Translations under genes and position numbers: made by a program | Notes under the pieces: model-generated | What the model was told of the DNA's origin: nothing | The model's input: only the letters and a program-made list of their open reading frames with translations | Databases searched by the model: none | In this document: piece after piece, positions 17,242 to 25,624 of the stretch | Layout: each line of letters begins with the position of its first letter | How positions within the stretch are numbered: position 1 is the first letter of the stretch | DNA from: JBBDWR01 sp040902745 | GTDB taxonomy: Bacteria > Actinomycetota > UBA4738 > HRBIN12 | Assembly: GCA_040902745.1 (NCBI GenBank) | Contig: JBBDWR010000028.1 | Location: 161,655-225,654, forward strand | Length of the DNA: 64,000 nucleotides | Reading direction: 5' to 3'

Positions 17242-18216
17242 TCAGCCTGCCGGGTTCGGAGGCAGGGGCGGCGTCGACGCCGGAGCGGGCGGGGGCGGGA
17301 CCGAGTCGAGCGCCTCACCGCGTGCATCAGCACGGCGCGCCGCGCTCGCAAGGATCCCGAGTCCGATCGCGCTGGCTAGGAACCAGGACAGACCCGCGAG
17401 GAAGGGCACGAGCGCGATCAGCCGCAGCAGCAACCACCCGATTAGGAACGCGAGGAAGCGTGACCGTGGTTCCTTCAAGATGAGGCGTCCGACGACGTGC
17501 GTGGTCGCGACGTAGCCCACCGAATAGATCGCGAAGAGCGCGAAGAGCAGTCCGAGTCCGAACGGGATCCCGACCAGGGTTATCAATGCCACCACCCCGA
17601 CGACCGGCAACAAGAAGAACAACCCCGCGCCCCACGCGATCGAGCTCCCGGTTCGCTCGCGCAGCTGCCGGGGCAGGGCATCCATCGCGCGGGGCGCGAA
17701 CGCAAGCAGGAGGATCCCGACCAACAACAGCGACAGCGATGTCGCGATCCAGACGACGACGCGGGAGGCGTACGTGAAGTCGACGTCCACGTTGCTCACC
17801 CGCTTGGTCGACCCACCGATCGTGGCCGTCGGATCCACGATCGGCGCCTCTCGCGTCGACAGGTCGCCGGTGATCTCCGCACCCGGACCGACCGTAACGA
17901 GGCCGCTGAACACCGTCACGCTCCCGACCACCCGGCCGGTGATCTCTGTGTCGCCGTTGAATACGACGACGTCGCCGTCGACCTCTCCCTCGATCACCGC
18001 GGTTCCGTTGAACAGGACCACGCCGGACACGGAGTCCCCCGACTCGACGCGCACGTCGCCGTTGAGCACGACCTGTGCGTCGTTGCCGACGTCGGTTTCC
18101 AGATCCTGATCGGGAGTGACCTGTGCCGAGGCAGGCGCGGCCGCGATGGCCGACACGGCGGCGATGGCCAGGACGAGCACGGCGATGCGCGCGAAGCGAT
18201 GGTTCGGACGGGACAC
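17242..18216 (-). CDS. bactofilin-like polymer-forming membrane protein
   Basis: Residues 1-35 are a signal/membrane segment ending ASAQ. Residues about 45-130 are a beta-solenoid of short repeats (VVLNGDVRVESG, VVLFNGTAVIEG, VVVFNGDTEITG, VTVFSGLVTVG) typical of polymer-forming (bactofilin-like) domains. The C-terminal half holds four or five transmembrane helices, then a Pro-rich tail. I infer a surface or septal scaffold anchored in the membrane. AGGAGGA 8 nt upstream supports GTG 18216. Operon with the C45 gene. Confidence 0.8.
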   Translation of the reverse strand: MSRPNHRFARIAVLVLAIAAVSAIAAAPASAQVTPDQDLETDVGNDAQVVLNGDVRVESGDSVSGVVLFNGTAVIEGEVDGDVVVFNGDTEITGRVVGSVTVFSGLVTVGPGAEITGDLSTREAPIVDPTATIGGSTKRVSNVDVDFTYASRVVVWIATSLSLLLVGILLLAFAPRAMDALPRQLRERTGSSIAWGAGLFFLLPVVGVVALITLVGIPFGLGLLFALFAIYSVGYVATTHVVGRLILKEPRSRFLAFLIGWLLLRLIALVPFLAGLSWFLASAIGLGILASAARRADARGEALDSVPPPPAPASTPPLPPNPAG

Positions 18217-18386
18217 GGCGGGTCCTCCTATGGGTCGGATGAGCGTCGAGATCCACCAGGCTAGTCCACGCACGGATATCCGGATACCGGTCCCGAGTCC
18301 TCACACGAACGTGTCGGCCCTGCAAGCTAGGTTCGATCTCACGGTGTTCGCCTACAGGCGAGCGCGCGAGGCGGCAGGAGCGTGCA

Positions 18387-19382
18387 ATGGAACAGATCGG
18401 GATCGGGCTGGTGGCGCTGGGAGTCGGCCTGGCGCTCGGACTGGCGGTCGCGGCCGCGATGCGTGCGCGATCGGCTCCTGTGGGCGAGGCAGGTTCCGCT
18501 GCTCGGCTCGAAGCGCGCCTCGAGGTGCAGGCGGCCGAGCTGCGGCGCTTGGCCGACGGCGCCCACGTGCGCGACGAGGGTGCGCAGCGGTTGCACGATG
18601 CCGTCGATGCAGCGCGCCGGGCGGTGCACGAACTCACCGTCCGCGACGAGCAGCGACGTGCCCAACAGCAGCTCGACTCGGAAGTGGTGCGACGCCTGTC
18701 GACGGTGCTCGCGGGCGGCGCGTCCAAGGGCCGCGCCGGCGAGAACGTCTTGCGTGAGCACCTTTCGGAGCTGCCTCCCGGCATGCTCGTCACCGACTTC
18801 CGTGTCAACGGAAAGGTCGTGGAGTTCGGGCTGCTGCTCCCCGACGGCCGCAGGCTTCCTATCGATTCGAAATGGTCGGCCCGAGCTGAACTCGAGGCGC
18901 TCGACGCGTGCACCGATCCCGCCGAGCGAGACGTGCTCGCACGCGAGGTCGAAAAGGTGGTGGTTCTCCGAGCGCGCGAGGTCGCGCAGTATCTCGATCC
19001 CGCATTGACCGCGTCGGTCGCGGTGGCCGCCGTGCCCGATGCCGCCTACGAGGTCCTTCGCCGTGCCCACGCGGATGCGTTCGCGCGCGGCGTGGTGATC
19101 GTTCCCTACTCCAGCGCGCTCCCGATCGTGTTGTTCCTCTACTCGCTGGCACAGCGATATGGAGATGCCGGAGACGTACGCTCGTGTCTGTCCGAGCTCG
19201 ACTCGGTGTTCGATGTCCTCGAGGTCGCGCTCGAGAACAAGATCTCTCGAGGGGCCACGATGGTGGCCAACGGCGCCGATGAGTTCCGTTCCCAGCTCGG
19301 CAAGGCCCGCGGTTCGCTGGCCCGAGCCACGGCGGTGCGCGTCGACGATCCGGCACCGGAGGCACTCGAGATCGTGCGCTGA
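18387..19382 (+). CDS. rmuC: RmuC-family protein
   Basis: 331 residues: one N-terminal membrane helix (residues 5-25), a short coiled coil (about 35-100), then the conserved RmuC nuclease-like core with SKGRAGENVLREHL, LPDGRRLPIDSKWS and VVIVPYSSALPIV. RmuC limits DNA inversions and recombination in Escherichia coli. The protein is shorter than the usual 400-500 residues because the coiled coil is reduced. AGGAG precedes ATG 18387. A hypothetical protein follows at 32 bp. Confidence 0.87.
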   Translation: MEQIGIGLVALGVGLALGLAVAAAMRARSAPVGEAGSAARLEARLEVQAAELRRLADGAHVRDEGAQRLHDAVDAARRAVHELTVRDEQRRAQQQLDSEVVRRLSTVLAGGASKGRAGENVLREHLSELPPGMLVTDFRVNGKVVEFGLLLPDGRRLPIDSKWSARAELEALDACTDPAERDVLAREVEKVVVLRAREVAQYLDPALTASVAVAAVPDAAYEVLRRAHADAFARGVVIVPYSSALPIVLFLYSLAQRYGDAGDVRSCLSELDSVFDVLEVALENKISRGATMVANGADEFRSQLGKARGSLARATAVRVDDPAPEALEIVR

Positions 19383-19401
19383 CCGTTCTCCCCGTCGCGG
19401 G

Positions 19402-19407
19402 TAGCCT
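19402..19407 (+). promoter_or_regulatory. -10 box TAGCCT, leaderless type
   Basis: TAGCCT ends 7 nt before ATG 19415. Confidence 0.5.
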
Positions 19408-19414
19408 GGCAACG

Positions 19415-19777
19415 ATGGAGGACTTCGAGCGAGCGCTTCTCGATCTCGGGTTCCGTCGCAGCGACGAGCGGCGCACCGGCCGGGCGTTCGGTGACCTGTA
19501 CGTCGGAACGCCGAACCGTTTCACCACCTACACGGTGCAGCTCACCGACGACGACCGGGCGTTGTTCTCCTGGGAGTTCGCGATCGCCGACTACGTAGCG
19601 ACCCTCGGGATGCAGGTCGGTTCGGATGAGGGACTCAACCAGTACCTCTACCCGCGGGAGGACCTGCGAGGGCCACAGGACGTCTCATGGCTCACCGCTG
19701 CACTCGATCACACCGAGGCGATGCTCGCGTCCGTGCGACTCGCCCAGGTAGCCGACCCCAACGCGCGGAATGAATGA
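19415..19777 (+). CDS. small hypothetical protein
   Basis: 120 residues, acidic, soluble, no signal peptide, no cysteine. I do not recognise the family. It begins MEDFERALLDLGF and has an FTTYTVQLTDDDRALFSWEF core that looks like a compact alpha/beta domain. It is real by position: a -10 box sits 7 nt upstream and its stop overlaps the next gene by 4 nt. Confidence 0.7.
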   Translation: MEDFERALLDLGFRRSDERRTGRAFGDLYVGTPNRFTTYTVQLTDDDRALFSWEFAIADYVATLGMQVGSDEGLNQYLYPREDLRGPQDVSWLTAALDHTEAMLASVRLAQVADPNARNE

Positions 19778-20703
19778 GCTTCAGCTCCGTGACGCCGGAT
19801 GCCGATAACAAGATGATGCGTCGTCTCGCCGCGCTCCTGATCGCGTTATGCACGCTGCTGCTGATCGGCGGCGCAGTGTCGTCGGCCGGCGCGGTCGCTG
19901 TCGCCGGCGGGCCCTTCGAGCGCGAGGTTCGTGCCCCGGCTCCCCGTCGGGCGCTCCCTGCGTCGGTCGCCTGTGTGGGCTCGTGCTGGATCCCGGATCT
20001 CGATACGAGCTGGCAATGGCAGTTGCAGGGGACGATCGACACATCCGTCGTTGTCGACATGTACGACATCGACCTGTTCGAGACTCCGATGAGCACGATC
20101 GACGAGCTGCACGGCGACGGCTCGGCGGTCGTGTGCTACCTCAGCGCCGGCTCCTGGGAGAAGTGGCGGCCGGACGCGGACGAGTTCCCCGCGAAGGTGT
20201 TGGGAAACAAGCTCGATGGGTGGCCGGGGGAGCGGTGGCTGGATATCCGACGGCTCCGGGTCTTGCGTCCGATCATGAACGCTCGCCTGGACAAGTGTGC
20301 CGACAAGGGCTTCGACGGCGTGGAGTTCGACAATGTCGAGGCGTTCAAGAATCACCCCGGGTTCCCGATCGACGGCGCGGACCAGCTCCGCTACAACGTC
20401 TACCTCGCGAACGCCGCCCATGCTCGAGGGCTGTCCGCCGCGCTCAAGAACGATCTGTCGCAGATCCCCGTACTCGTGGACTACTACGACTACGCGCTGA
20501 ACGAACAGTGTCACCAGTACCGCGAGTGCGATCGACTCGATCGGTTCGTCGACGAGGGCAAGGCGGTATTCGGTGTCGAGTACCGGCTGAGGCCGGCGGA
20601 GTTCTGCCCCCAGGCCAACGCGCACGACTTCAACTTCTTGAAGAAGGAACTCGCGCTCAGGGCGCTGCCGAGGATCGATTGCCGAACGTGGAGCGCACCC
20701 TAG
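19774..20703 (+). CDS. secreted endo-alpha-1,4-polygalactosaminidase-like glycosidase (GH114)
   Basis: 309 residues with an N-terminal signal segment (hydrophobic about residues 16-40) and a TIM-barrel domain of the GH114/TM1410-like type: PDLDTSWQWQLQG, VVDMYDIDLFET, VVCYLSAGSWEKWRPD, GFDGVEFDNVEAF and ALKNDL. The Asp/Glu in GVEFDNVE is the probable catalytic end. GH114 enzymes cut galactosaminogalactan; the native target here is not known. ATGA overlap with the previous gene. Five cysteines suggest disulfides outside the cell. Confidence 0.85.
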   Translation: MSFSSVTPDADNKMMRRLAALLIALCTLLLIGGAVSSAGAVAVAGGPFEREVRAPAPRRALPASVACVGSCWIPDLDTSWQWQLQGTIDTSVVVDMYDIDLFETPMSTIDELHGDGSAVVCYLSAGSWEKWRPDADEFPAKVLGNKLDGWPGERWLDIRRLRVLRPIMNARLDKCADKGFDGVEFDNVEAFKNHPGFPIDGADQLRYNVYLANAAHARGLSAALKNDLSQIPVLVDYYDYALNEQCHQYRECDRLDRFVDEGKAVFGVEYRLRPAEFCPQANAHDFNFLKKELALRALPRIDCRTWSAP

Positions 20704-20724
20704 AAACTCGCGTCCCGATCTCTC

Positions 20725-20754
20725 TTGACGCCGCTCACCCTCGTAGTGCATAGT
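20725..20754 (+). promoter_or_regulatory. argC promoter
   Basis: TTGACG (20725-20730), 18-nt spacer, CATAGT (20749-20754). The transcription start would fall near 20761, four bases before ATG 20765, so the mRNA is nearly leaderless. The -10 box is inside the ARG-box palindrome. Confidence 0.65.
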
Positions 20755-20761
20755 TATGCAC
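20746..20761. promoter_or_regulatory. ARG-box-like ArgR operator
   Basis: A 16-bp palindrome with 7-bp arms GTGCATA/TATGCAC and a GT centre. It contains TGCAT half-sites like those reported for actinobacterial ARG boxes. It covers the -10 region of the argC promoter, so bound ArgR (encoded five genes downstream) would block the polymerase. Confidence 0.65.
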
Positions 20762-20764
20762 TTC

Positions 20765-21817
20765 ATGCCTGATCCATCCACCACCCGCGTCGCGATCTTG
20801 GGCGCCTCCGGGTACACGGGGGGCGAGCTCGTACGCCTGCTCTCGGGCCACCCGGCAGCCGAGGTGACCTACCTCGGCGCGAACAGCTCGGCAGGAAAGA
20901 CCTTGGCCCAGGCGCAGCCTCAGCTCGCCGCGCTGGGCGACATGCTGCTCGAGCCGATAGATGCCGGAGCCGTCGCGTCGCGGGCGGACGTCGCGTTCTG
21001 CGCGCTCCCGCATGGGGCGAGCGCGGAGCTGGCCCCGTCGATGCTCGAGGCCGGGATGCGCGTCGTCGACCTCGCGGGGGACTTCCGGCTCGACGCTGCC
21101 GCGTACCCGGAGTGGTACGGCTGGGAGCATCCCGCTCCCGAGTGGCTGGAGAAGGCGGTGTACGGCCTCCCGGAGCTGTTCCGCGACGAGATCGCGGGAG
21201 CGCAGCTCGTCGCGAACCCCGGCTGCTATCCGACGGCCGCGTCGATCGGTTTGGCTCCACTTCTGGAGGCGGGACTGGTCTCGGCCGAACAGATCCTCGT
21301 GGACGGCAAGACCGGTCTGTCGGGTGCGGGCCGCGGCGCGAGCGAGGCCACGTTGTACTCCTCCACGGAGGAGAGCGTGCGACCCTATCGGTTCCCGAAC
21401 CATCAGCACACACCGGAGATCGAGCGGTCGCTCGCGCTCGCGAGCGGTCAGCTGCCGTCGGTGTTGTTCGTGCCGCATCTCGTGCCGACGGTGCGCGGGG
21501 TGCTCACGACCTCGTATGCCAAGCTCCGGGTGGACGCCACCTCCGAATCGCTGACGCAGGTGCTGGCCGACCGCTACGCGGACGCGCCGTTCGTTCGCGT
21601 GGTCGAGGCGGGCGAGATGATCGACTCCAAGCGGGTTCGCGGGAGCAACGTGGTCGAACTGCAGGCCGTCGCGGACGGGCGGACGTCCACCGCCGTCGTC
21701 GCCGCGGCGGTGGACAACCTGGTCAAGGGTGCGGCGGGTCAGGCGATCCAGAACTGGAACCTGATGGCGGGCCTCGACGAGTCCGCCGGTCTCCCGGTCC
21801 TCGGGGTGTACCCATGA
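20765..21817 (+). CDS. argC: N-acetyl-gamma-glutamyl-phosphate reductase
   Basis: Third step of arginine synthesis: NADPH reduction of N-acetylglutamyl-5-phosphate to the semialdehyde. The N-terminal NADP motif is AILGASGYTGGELVRLL. The catalytic cysteine sits in VANPGCYPTAA, and the substrate-binding H is in FPNHQHTPEIE. 350 residues is standard. ATG 20765 is preferred over ATG 20756 because the latter lies at the -10 box. It is the first gene of the arg operon and its stop overlaps argJ by 4 nt. Confidence 0.97.
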   Translation: MPDPSTTRVAILGASGYTGGELVRLLSGHPAAEVTYLGANSSAGKTLAQAQPQLAALGDMLLEPIDAGAVASRADVAFCALPHGASAELAPSMLEAGMRVVDLAGDFRLDAAAYPEWYGWEHPAPEWLEKAVYGLPELFRDEIAGAQLVANPGCYPTAASIGLAPLLEAGLVSAEQILVDGKTGLSGAGRGASEATLYSSTEESVRPYRFPNHQHTPEIERSLALASGQLPSVLFVPHLVPTVRGVLTTSYAKLRVDATSESLTQVLADRYADAPFVRVVEAGEMIDSKRVRGSNVVELQAVADGRTSTAVVAAAVDNLVKGAAGQAIQNWNLMAGLDESAGLPVLGVYP

Positions 21818-23004
21818 GTGTCACGTTCCCAGCGGGGTTCCGCGCGGCCGGCGTCGTCGCGGGGTTCAAGCCCTCCGGCGCACCCGACCTCGGGCTGCTG
21901 GTCGCCGACGGATCCGCGTCGGCCGCGGGCGTCTTCACGACGAACGCGTTCCGTGCCGCACCGGTGGAGCTGTGCGCGCGCCGTCTGGCCGACGGGACGA
22001 CCAGCGCTGTACTCGTCAACGCGGGACAGGCGAATGCCGCGACCGGCGAGACCGGAACCCGAGACGCACTGCGATCGACCGAAGAGGTGGCAGAGGCGTT
22101 GGGGGTAGATGCGAGCGCCGTGCTCGCTTGCTCCACGGGGGTCATCGGTGAGCCTTTGCATATGGACGAGCTCCTCACGGGGGTCCCGGCGGTGGTCCGG
22201 GTGCTGTCCACCGACGGGGGCCCGGAGTTCGCACAGGCGATCATGACCACCGACACGGTGTCGAAGCAGGCGACGGCGCAGGCGGGCAGGTATCGGGTCG
22301 GGGGTGCGGCGAAGGGCGTCGGCATGATCGCTCCTGACCTCGCCACGATGCTCGTGTTCGTGACGACGGACGCGTCTGTGCCGCCGGCGGCGGTGCACGA
22401 ACTCGCGACGACCGTGCTGGAACCGGCCTTCGAATCGCTCTCGGTCGACGCGTCGACGTCGACGAACGACACGGTTCTGCTGCTCGCGTCGGGCGCTGCG
22501 GGCGGCGACGCGGTCACGCCGTCTTCCACGGCCTGGTCCGAGGTGTCCTCGGCGATCGAGGCCGTTGCGTCCTCCCTGCTGGATCAGCTCGCCGCGGACG
22601 CAGAGGGAGCAACTCACGTGCTGCTCGTCGAGATCTCCGGCGCGGCGACGACGGGGCAGGCGAGGATCGCCGCGAAGGCCGTCGCCGATTCGCCGCTCGT
22701 CAAGACCGCCGCGTTCGGCGGCGACCCGAACCCCGGACGCATCCTGCAGGCAGTCGGCGCGGCGGGGATCCAGATGGATCCCGCGCGGGTCGACGTCGCG
22801 ATCGGCGAGGTTCCCGTGATCCGGGCGGGCGTGGTCGAGCCGGCCTACTTCGCGCCGGGTGGAGACGAGCAGGCTCGGGCGGCGATGAAGGAGCCCCAGA
22901 TCGCCTACCGGATCCGGCTCGGCGACGGGCCCGGAACGAGCCGAGTGCTCGGATGCGATCTGTCGCACGACTACGTCCGGATCAACGGCGAGTACACGAC
23001 CTGA
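21814..23004 (+). CDS. argJ: glutamate N-acetyltransferase/amino-acid acetyltransferase (ornithine acetyltransferase)
   Basis: Transfers acetyl from N-acetylornithine to glutamate, giving the cyclic pathway; bifunctional members also use acetyl-CoA. The autoproteolysis motif KGVGMIAPDLATML is present with nucleophile Thr178, so the 396-residue precursor should split into alpha and beta chains. AFGGDPNPGRILQAVGAAG and the C-terminal INGEYTT are family-typical. ATG 21814 overlaps the argC stop. Whether it is mono- or bifunctional cannot be told; no argA is visible nearby. Confidence 0.96.
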   Translation: MSVTFPAGFRAAGVVAGFKPSGAPDLGLLVADGSASAAGVFTTNAFRAAPVELCARRLADGTTSAVLVNAGQANAATGETGTRDALRSTEEVAEALGVDASAVLACSTGVIGEPLHMDELLTGVPAVVRVLSTDGGPEFAQAIMTTDTVSKQATAQAGRYRVGGAAKGVGMIAPDLATMLVFVTTDASVPPAAVHELATTVLEPAFESLSVDASTSTNDTVLLLASGAAGGDAVTPSSTAWSEVSSAIEAVASSLLDQLAADAEGATHVLLVEISGAATTGQARIAAKAVADSPLVKTAAFGGDPNPGRILQAVGAAGIQMDPARVDVAIGEVPVIRAGVVEPAYFAPGGDEQARAAMKEPQIAYRIRLGDGPGTSRVLGCDLSHDYVRINGEYTT

Positions 23005-23015
23005 GGAGCGCGCAC

Positions 23016-23915
23016 GTGAAAGACCTCCCACCCCAGATCCGCGAGCGGACGATCTCCAAGGCGCGGACCTTGATCGAGGCGTTGCCGTTCATGCAGGGGC
23101 ATCGCGGCAAAGTCGTCGTGATCAAATACGGCGGCGCGGCCATGGACCGGGCTCCGCTCGTCCGCCCGTTCGCCGAAGACGTGGCGCTGCTGCTGCACTC
23201 GGGGATCCTTCCGGTGATCGTGCACGGCGGCGGCCCGCAGGTGACCGAGGTGGCTACGCAGCTCGGGATCGAGACGACGTTCGTCGACGGGCTCCGCGTC
23301 ACCGACGCCGCCACGCTCGACGTCGCGACGATGGTGCTCGCCGGCAAGCTCAACACCGACGTCGTGTTGGGGCTGCGACAGGGCGGTGTGCCGGCGGTGG
23401 GGCTCTCCGGGGTCGACGGCGGCCTGCTGATCGCCCGGCGGCAGACCTCGCCAGACCTCGGGTTCGTCGGGGAGGTCGTTCAGGTCGACGGCGACCTCGC
23501 TCGCACCTTGCTGGCAGAGGAGTTCGTGCCCGTGATCGCGTCGATCGCCGCCGACGAGGCTGGACAGGCGTACAACGTGAACGCCGACGTGGTGGCCGCC
23601 GAACTCGCGGTGGCCCTCGGTGCGGAGAAGCTCGTGTTCGTCGTCGATGTTCCCGGGATCATCGGTCCGAAGGGCGACCTGCTCTCCGAACTCGGTGCGC
23701 AGGAGTGTCTCGACCTGCTCGCGGCCGAAGGAGTGATCGCCGGAGGGATGATCCCCAAGCTGGAGAGCGCCGTGCGAGCGGTCAAGGCGGGCGTTCGTCG
23801 GGTGCATCTGGTGGATGGCCGGGTGGAACACGCCCTGGTCCTCGAGCTGTTCACCCCCGAGGGCGTCGGCACGATGATCACCGCCGATGTCGGATCCCGG
23901 GAGGTCACCCCGTGA
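23016..23915 (+). CDS. argB: acetylglutamate kinase
   Basis: Phosphorylates N-acetylglutamate with ATP, usually the arginine-inhibited step. Motifs in order: VVIKYGGAAM, PVIVHGGGPQV, NVNADVVAAELA and GGMIPKLESA. The N-terminal helix before residue 25 (ISKARTLIEALPFMQ) is the segment that forms the hexamer and arginine site in arginine-sensitive kinases, so feedback inhibition is likely. It is also the kinase form that PII binds, and glnK is present at 38.1 kb. GAGGAG about 7 nt upstream fixes GTG 23016. Confidence 0.97.
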   Translation: MKDLPPQIRERTISKARTLIEALPFMQGHRGKVVVIKYGGAAMDRAPLVRPFAEDVALLLHSGILPVIVHGGGPQVTEVATQLGIETTFVDGLRVTDAATLDVATMVLAGKLNTDVVLGLRQGGVPAVGLSGVDGGLLIARRQTSPDLGFVGEVVQVDGDLARTLLAEEFVPVIASIAADEAGQAYNVNADVVAAELAVALGAEKLVFVVDVPGIIGPKGDLLSELGAQECLDLLAAEGVIAGGMIPKLESAVRAVKAGVRRVHLVDGRVEHALVLELFTPEGVGTMITADVGSREVTP

Positions 23916-25102
23916 CCCTTCCCGGCGAGACGTTCGTGATGCCGACGTATGCGCGCTATCCGCTGACGCTCGTTCGCGGCGAGGGGATGCGCGTGTGGGA
24001 CGACGCCGGGCGCCCCTACCTGGACTTCGCGGGCGCGCTCGGTGCGGTCTCGCTCGGTCACGGGCACCCCGCATGGCGTCGCGCGGTCCACGCGCAGCTC
24101 GACGAACTCACGATGGTGAGCAACCTGTACGCGACCCGGCCGCAAGCCGAGCTCGCCGAGCTGCTGGCAGCGACGCTGCCGATCCCGGACGCGAGGGTGT
24201 TCTTCTGCAATTCCGGAGCAGAAGCCAACGAAGCCGCGATCAAACTCGCGCGCAAGCACGGGCTGGCTCGCGGCCGCTCGACGATCGTCGCCCTCGATGG
24301 ATCGTTCCACGGGCGCAGCGTCGCGACCCTTGCGGCGACCGGGCAAGCGGCGAAACGCGCGGCGTTCGAACCGCTGGTCGACTGGTTCGTCCACGTCCCG
24401 CCGAACGACGTGAACGCGATCGACCGCGTCGTCGGCGACGACACCGCCGCCGTGTTGCTCGAGCCGGTGCTGGGGGAGGGCGGCGTGATCCCGCTCGAGG
24501 GCGACTACCTGCGGGCCGTCCGTCGCTTGTGTTCCGAACGCGGAGTGCTGCTGGTGGCCGACGAGGTCCAGGCTGGCCTCGGGCGCTGCGGCGACTGGTT
24601 GTCCTCGTCCCTGTCGGACGTCGTTCCCGACGTGGTCACGCTCGCGAAGGGGCTGGGGGGAGGGCTTCCGATCGGGGCGTGCATCTCGTCCGCGCCGATC
24701 GCGTTCGCCGCCGGCGATCACGCCTCGACGTTCGGGGCCGGTCCGGTGCCGTGCGCGGCCGCTGTCGCCGTGATCCGCACGATCCGCGAAGAAGACTTGC
24801 TGCGCAACGCCCGTGAGCGTGGAGCTACCCTTAGAGATCGGCTCCAGGCCGCGGGTGTCGCTCCGTTCGTGCAACAGATCCGAGGGCGAGGACTGCTCCT
24901 CGGGATCCAGCTCGAGCGCCCTGCTGCGCACGAGATGGTGCTCGCGATGCTCGACGGGGGAGTGCTCGCGACCGAGGCGGGGCCCGACGTGGTCCGCCTT
25001 TCGCCTCCGCTGACCGTGACCGACGCCGACGTGAGCGAGGCCGTCGCCGCCTTCGAACGCGCGGCGAGTACCGTCGCGCAGGCTGTCGGGAGCTCCGCAT
25101 GA
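23912..25102 (+). CDS. argD: acetylornithine aminotransferase
   Basis: PLP-dependent class III aminotransferase converting N-acetylglutamate semialdehyde and glutamate to N-acetylornithine and 2-oxoglutarate. The PLP lysine is K246 in TLAKGLGGGLPIGA. FFCNSGAEANEAAIKLAR and LLVADEVQAGLGRCG are the cofactor motifs. 396 residues. GTG 23912 overlaps the argB stop and its own stop overlaps argR by 4 nt; argF, which usually lies at this point, is missing. Confidence 0.96.
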   Translation: MTLPGETFVMPTYARYPLTLVRGEGMRVWDDAGRPYLDFAGALGAVSLGHGHPAWRRAVHAQLDELTMVSNLYATRPQAELAELLAATLPIPDARVFFCNSGAEANEAAIKLARKHGLARGRSTIVALDGSFHGRSVATLAATGQAAKRAAFEPLVDWFVHVPPNDVNAIDRVVGDDTAAVLLEPVLGEGGVIPLEGDYLRAVRRLCSERGVLLVADEVQAGLGRCGDWLSSSLSDVVPDVVTLAKGLGGGLPIGACISSAPIAFAAGDHASTFGAGPVPCAAAVAVIRTIREEDLLRNARERGATLRDRLQAAGVAPFVQQIRGRGLLLGIQLERPAAHEMVLAMLDGGVLATEAGPDVVRLSPPLTVTDADVSEAVAAFERAASTVAQAVGSSA

Positions 25103-25620
25103 CGACGAAGCGAGCGCCGGTGGACCCGGACGAGCGGGCGAACGGGCGCGGGCGATCCAACCCCGCTTTGAAGACGAAGCGACAGCACGCGATCCTGTCT
25201 CTCGTCGGTCGGGAGCGACTCTCGTCGCAGGAGGAGATCCGCGCGCGCTTGCGAGGGCTCGGGCTCGAGGCGACACAGTCGACGATCTCGCGCGACGTGG
25301 AGGAGCTCGGATTGGCGCGCGTCCACGACGCCGACGGTCTGCGCTACGTTGTGCCCGGGGAGAGCGACGCCCCGGGGCCGATCCGTCTGCTGCGTCACCT
25401 GCTCGACGAGTTCGCTCTGTCGTTCACGCCGGCCGACAACCTGCTCGTGATCCGAACCCCGCCCGGCGCGGCCAACGCCCTTGCGGAGGGACTGGATCGC
25501 GTCGGGCTCGCCGACGTCGCCGGCACGATCGCCGGGGACAACACGATCCTGCTCGTCGCCCGCGAGGGCGTCACCGCCCGGGAGCTCGAGCGGGCGCTCA
25601 CTCAGATCATGGAGGCCTGA
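25099..25620 (+). CDS. argR: arginine repressor
   Basis: 173 residues: an N-terminal winged helix (about residues 25-90, including LSSQEEIRARLRGLGLEATQ and STISRDVEELG) and a C-terminal hexamerisation/arginine-binding domain with the GTIAGDNTILLVAREG motif. An extra 22 basic N-terminal residues precede the usual start. It sits inside the operon it should control, allowing autorepression through the palindrome at 20746-20761. Confidence 0.96.
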   Translation: MTTKRAPVDPDERANGRGRSNPALKTKRQHAILSLVGRERLSSQEEIRARLRGLGLEATQSTISRDVEELGLARVHDADGLRYVVPGESDAPGPIRLLRHLLDEFALSFTPADNLLVIRTPPGAANALAEGLDRVGLADVAGTIAGDNTILLVAREGVTARELERALTQIMEA

Positions 25621-25624
25621 ACAG

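Noticed and set aside
18348..18361. TCGCCT/AGGCGA inverted repeat before rmuC
   Set aside because: Stem of six with a two-base loop cannot fold well; no supporting evidence of function.
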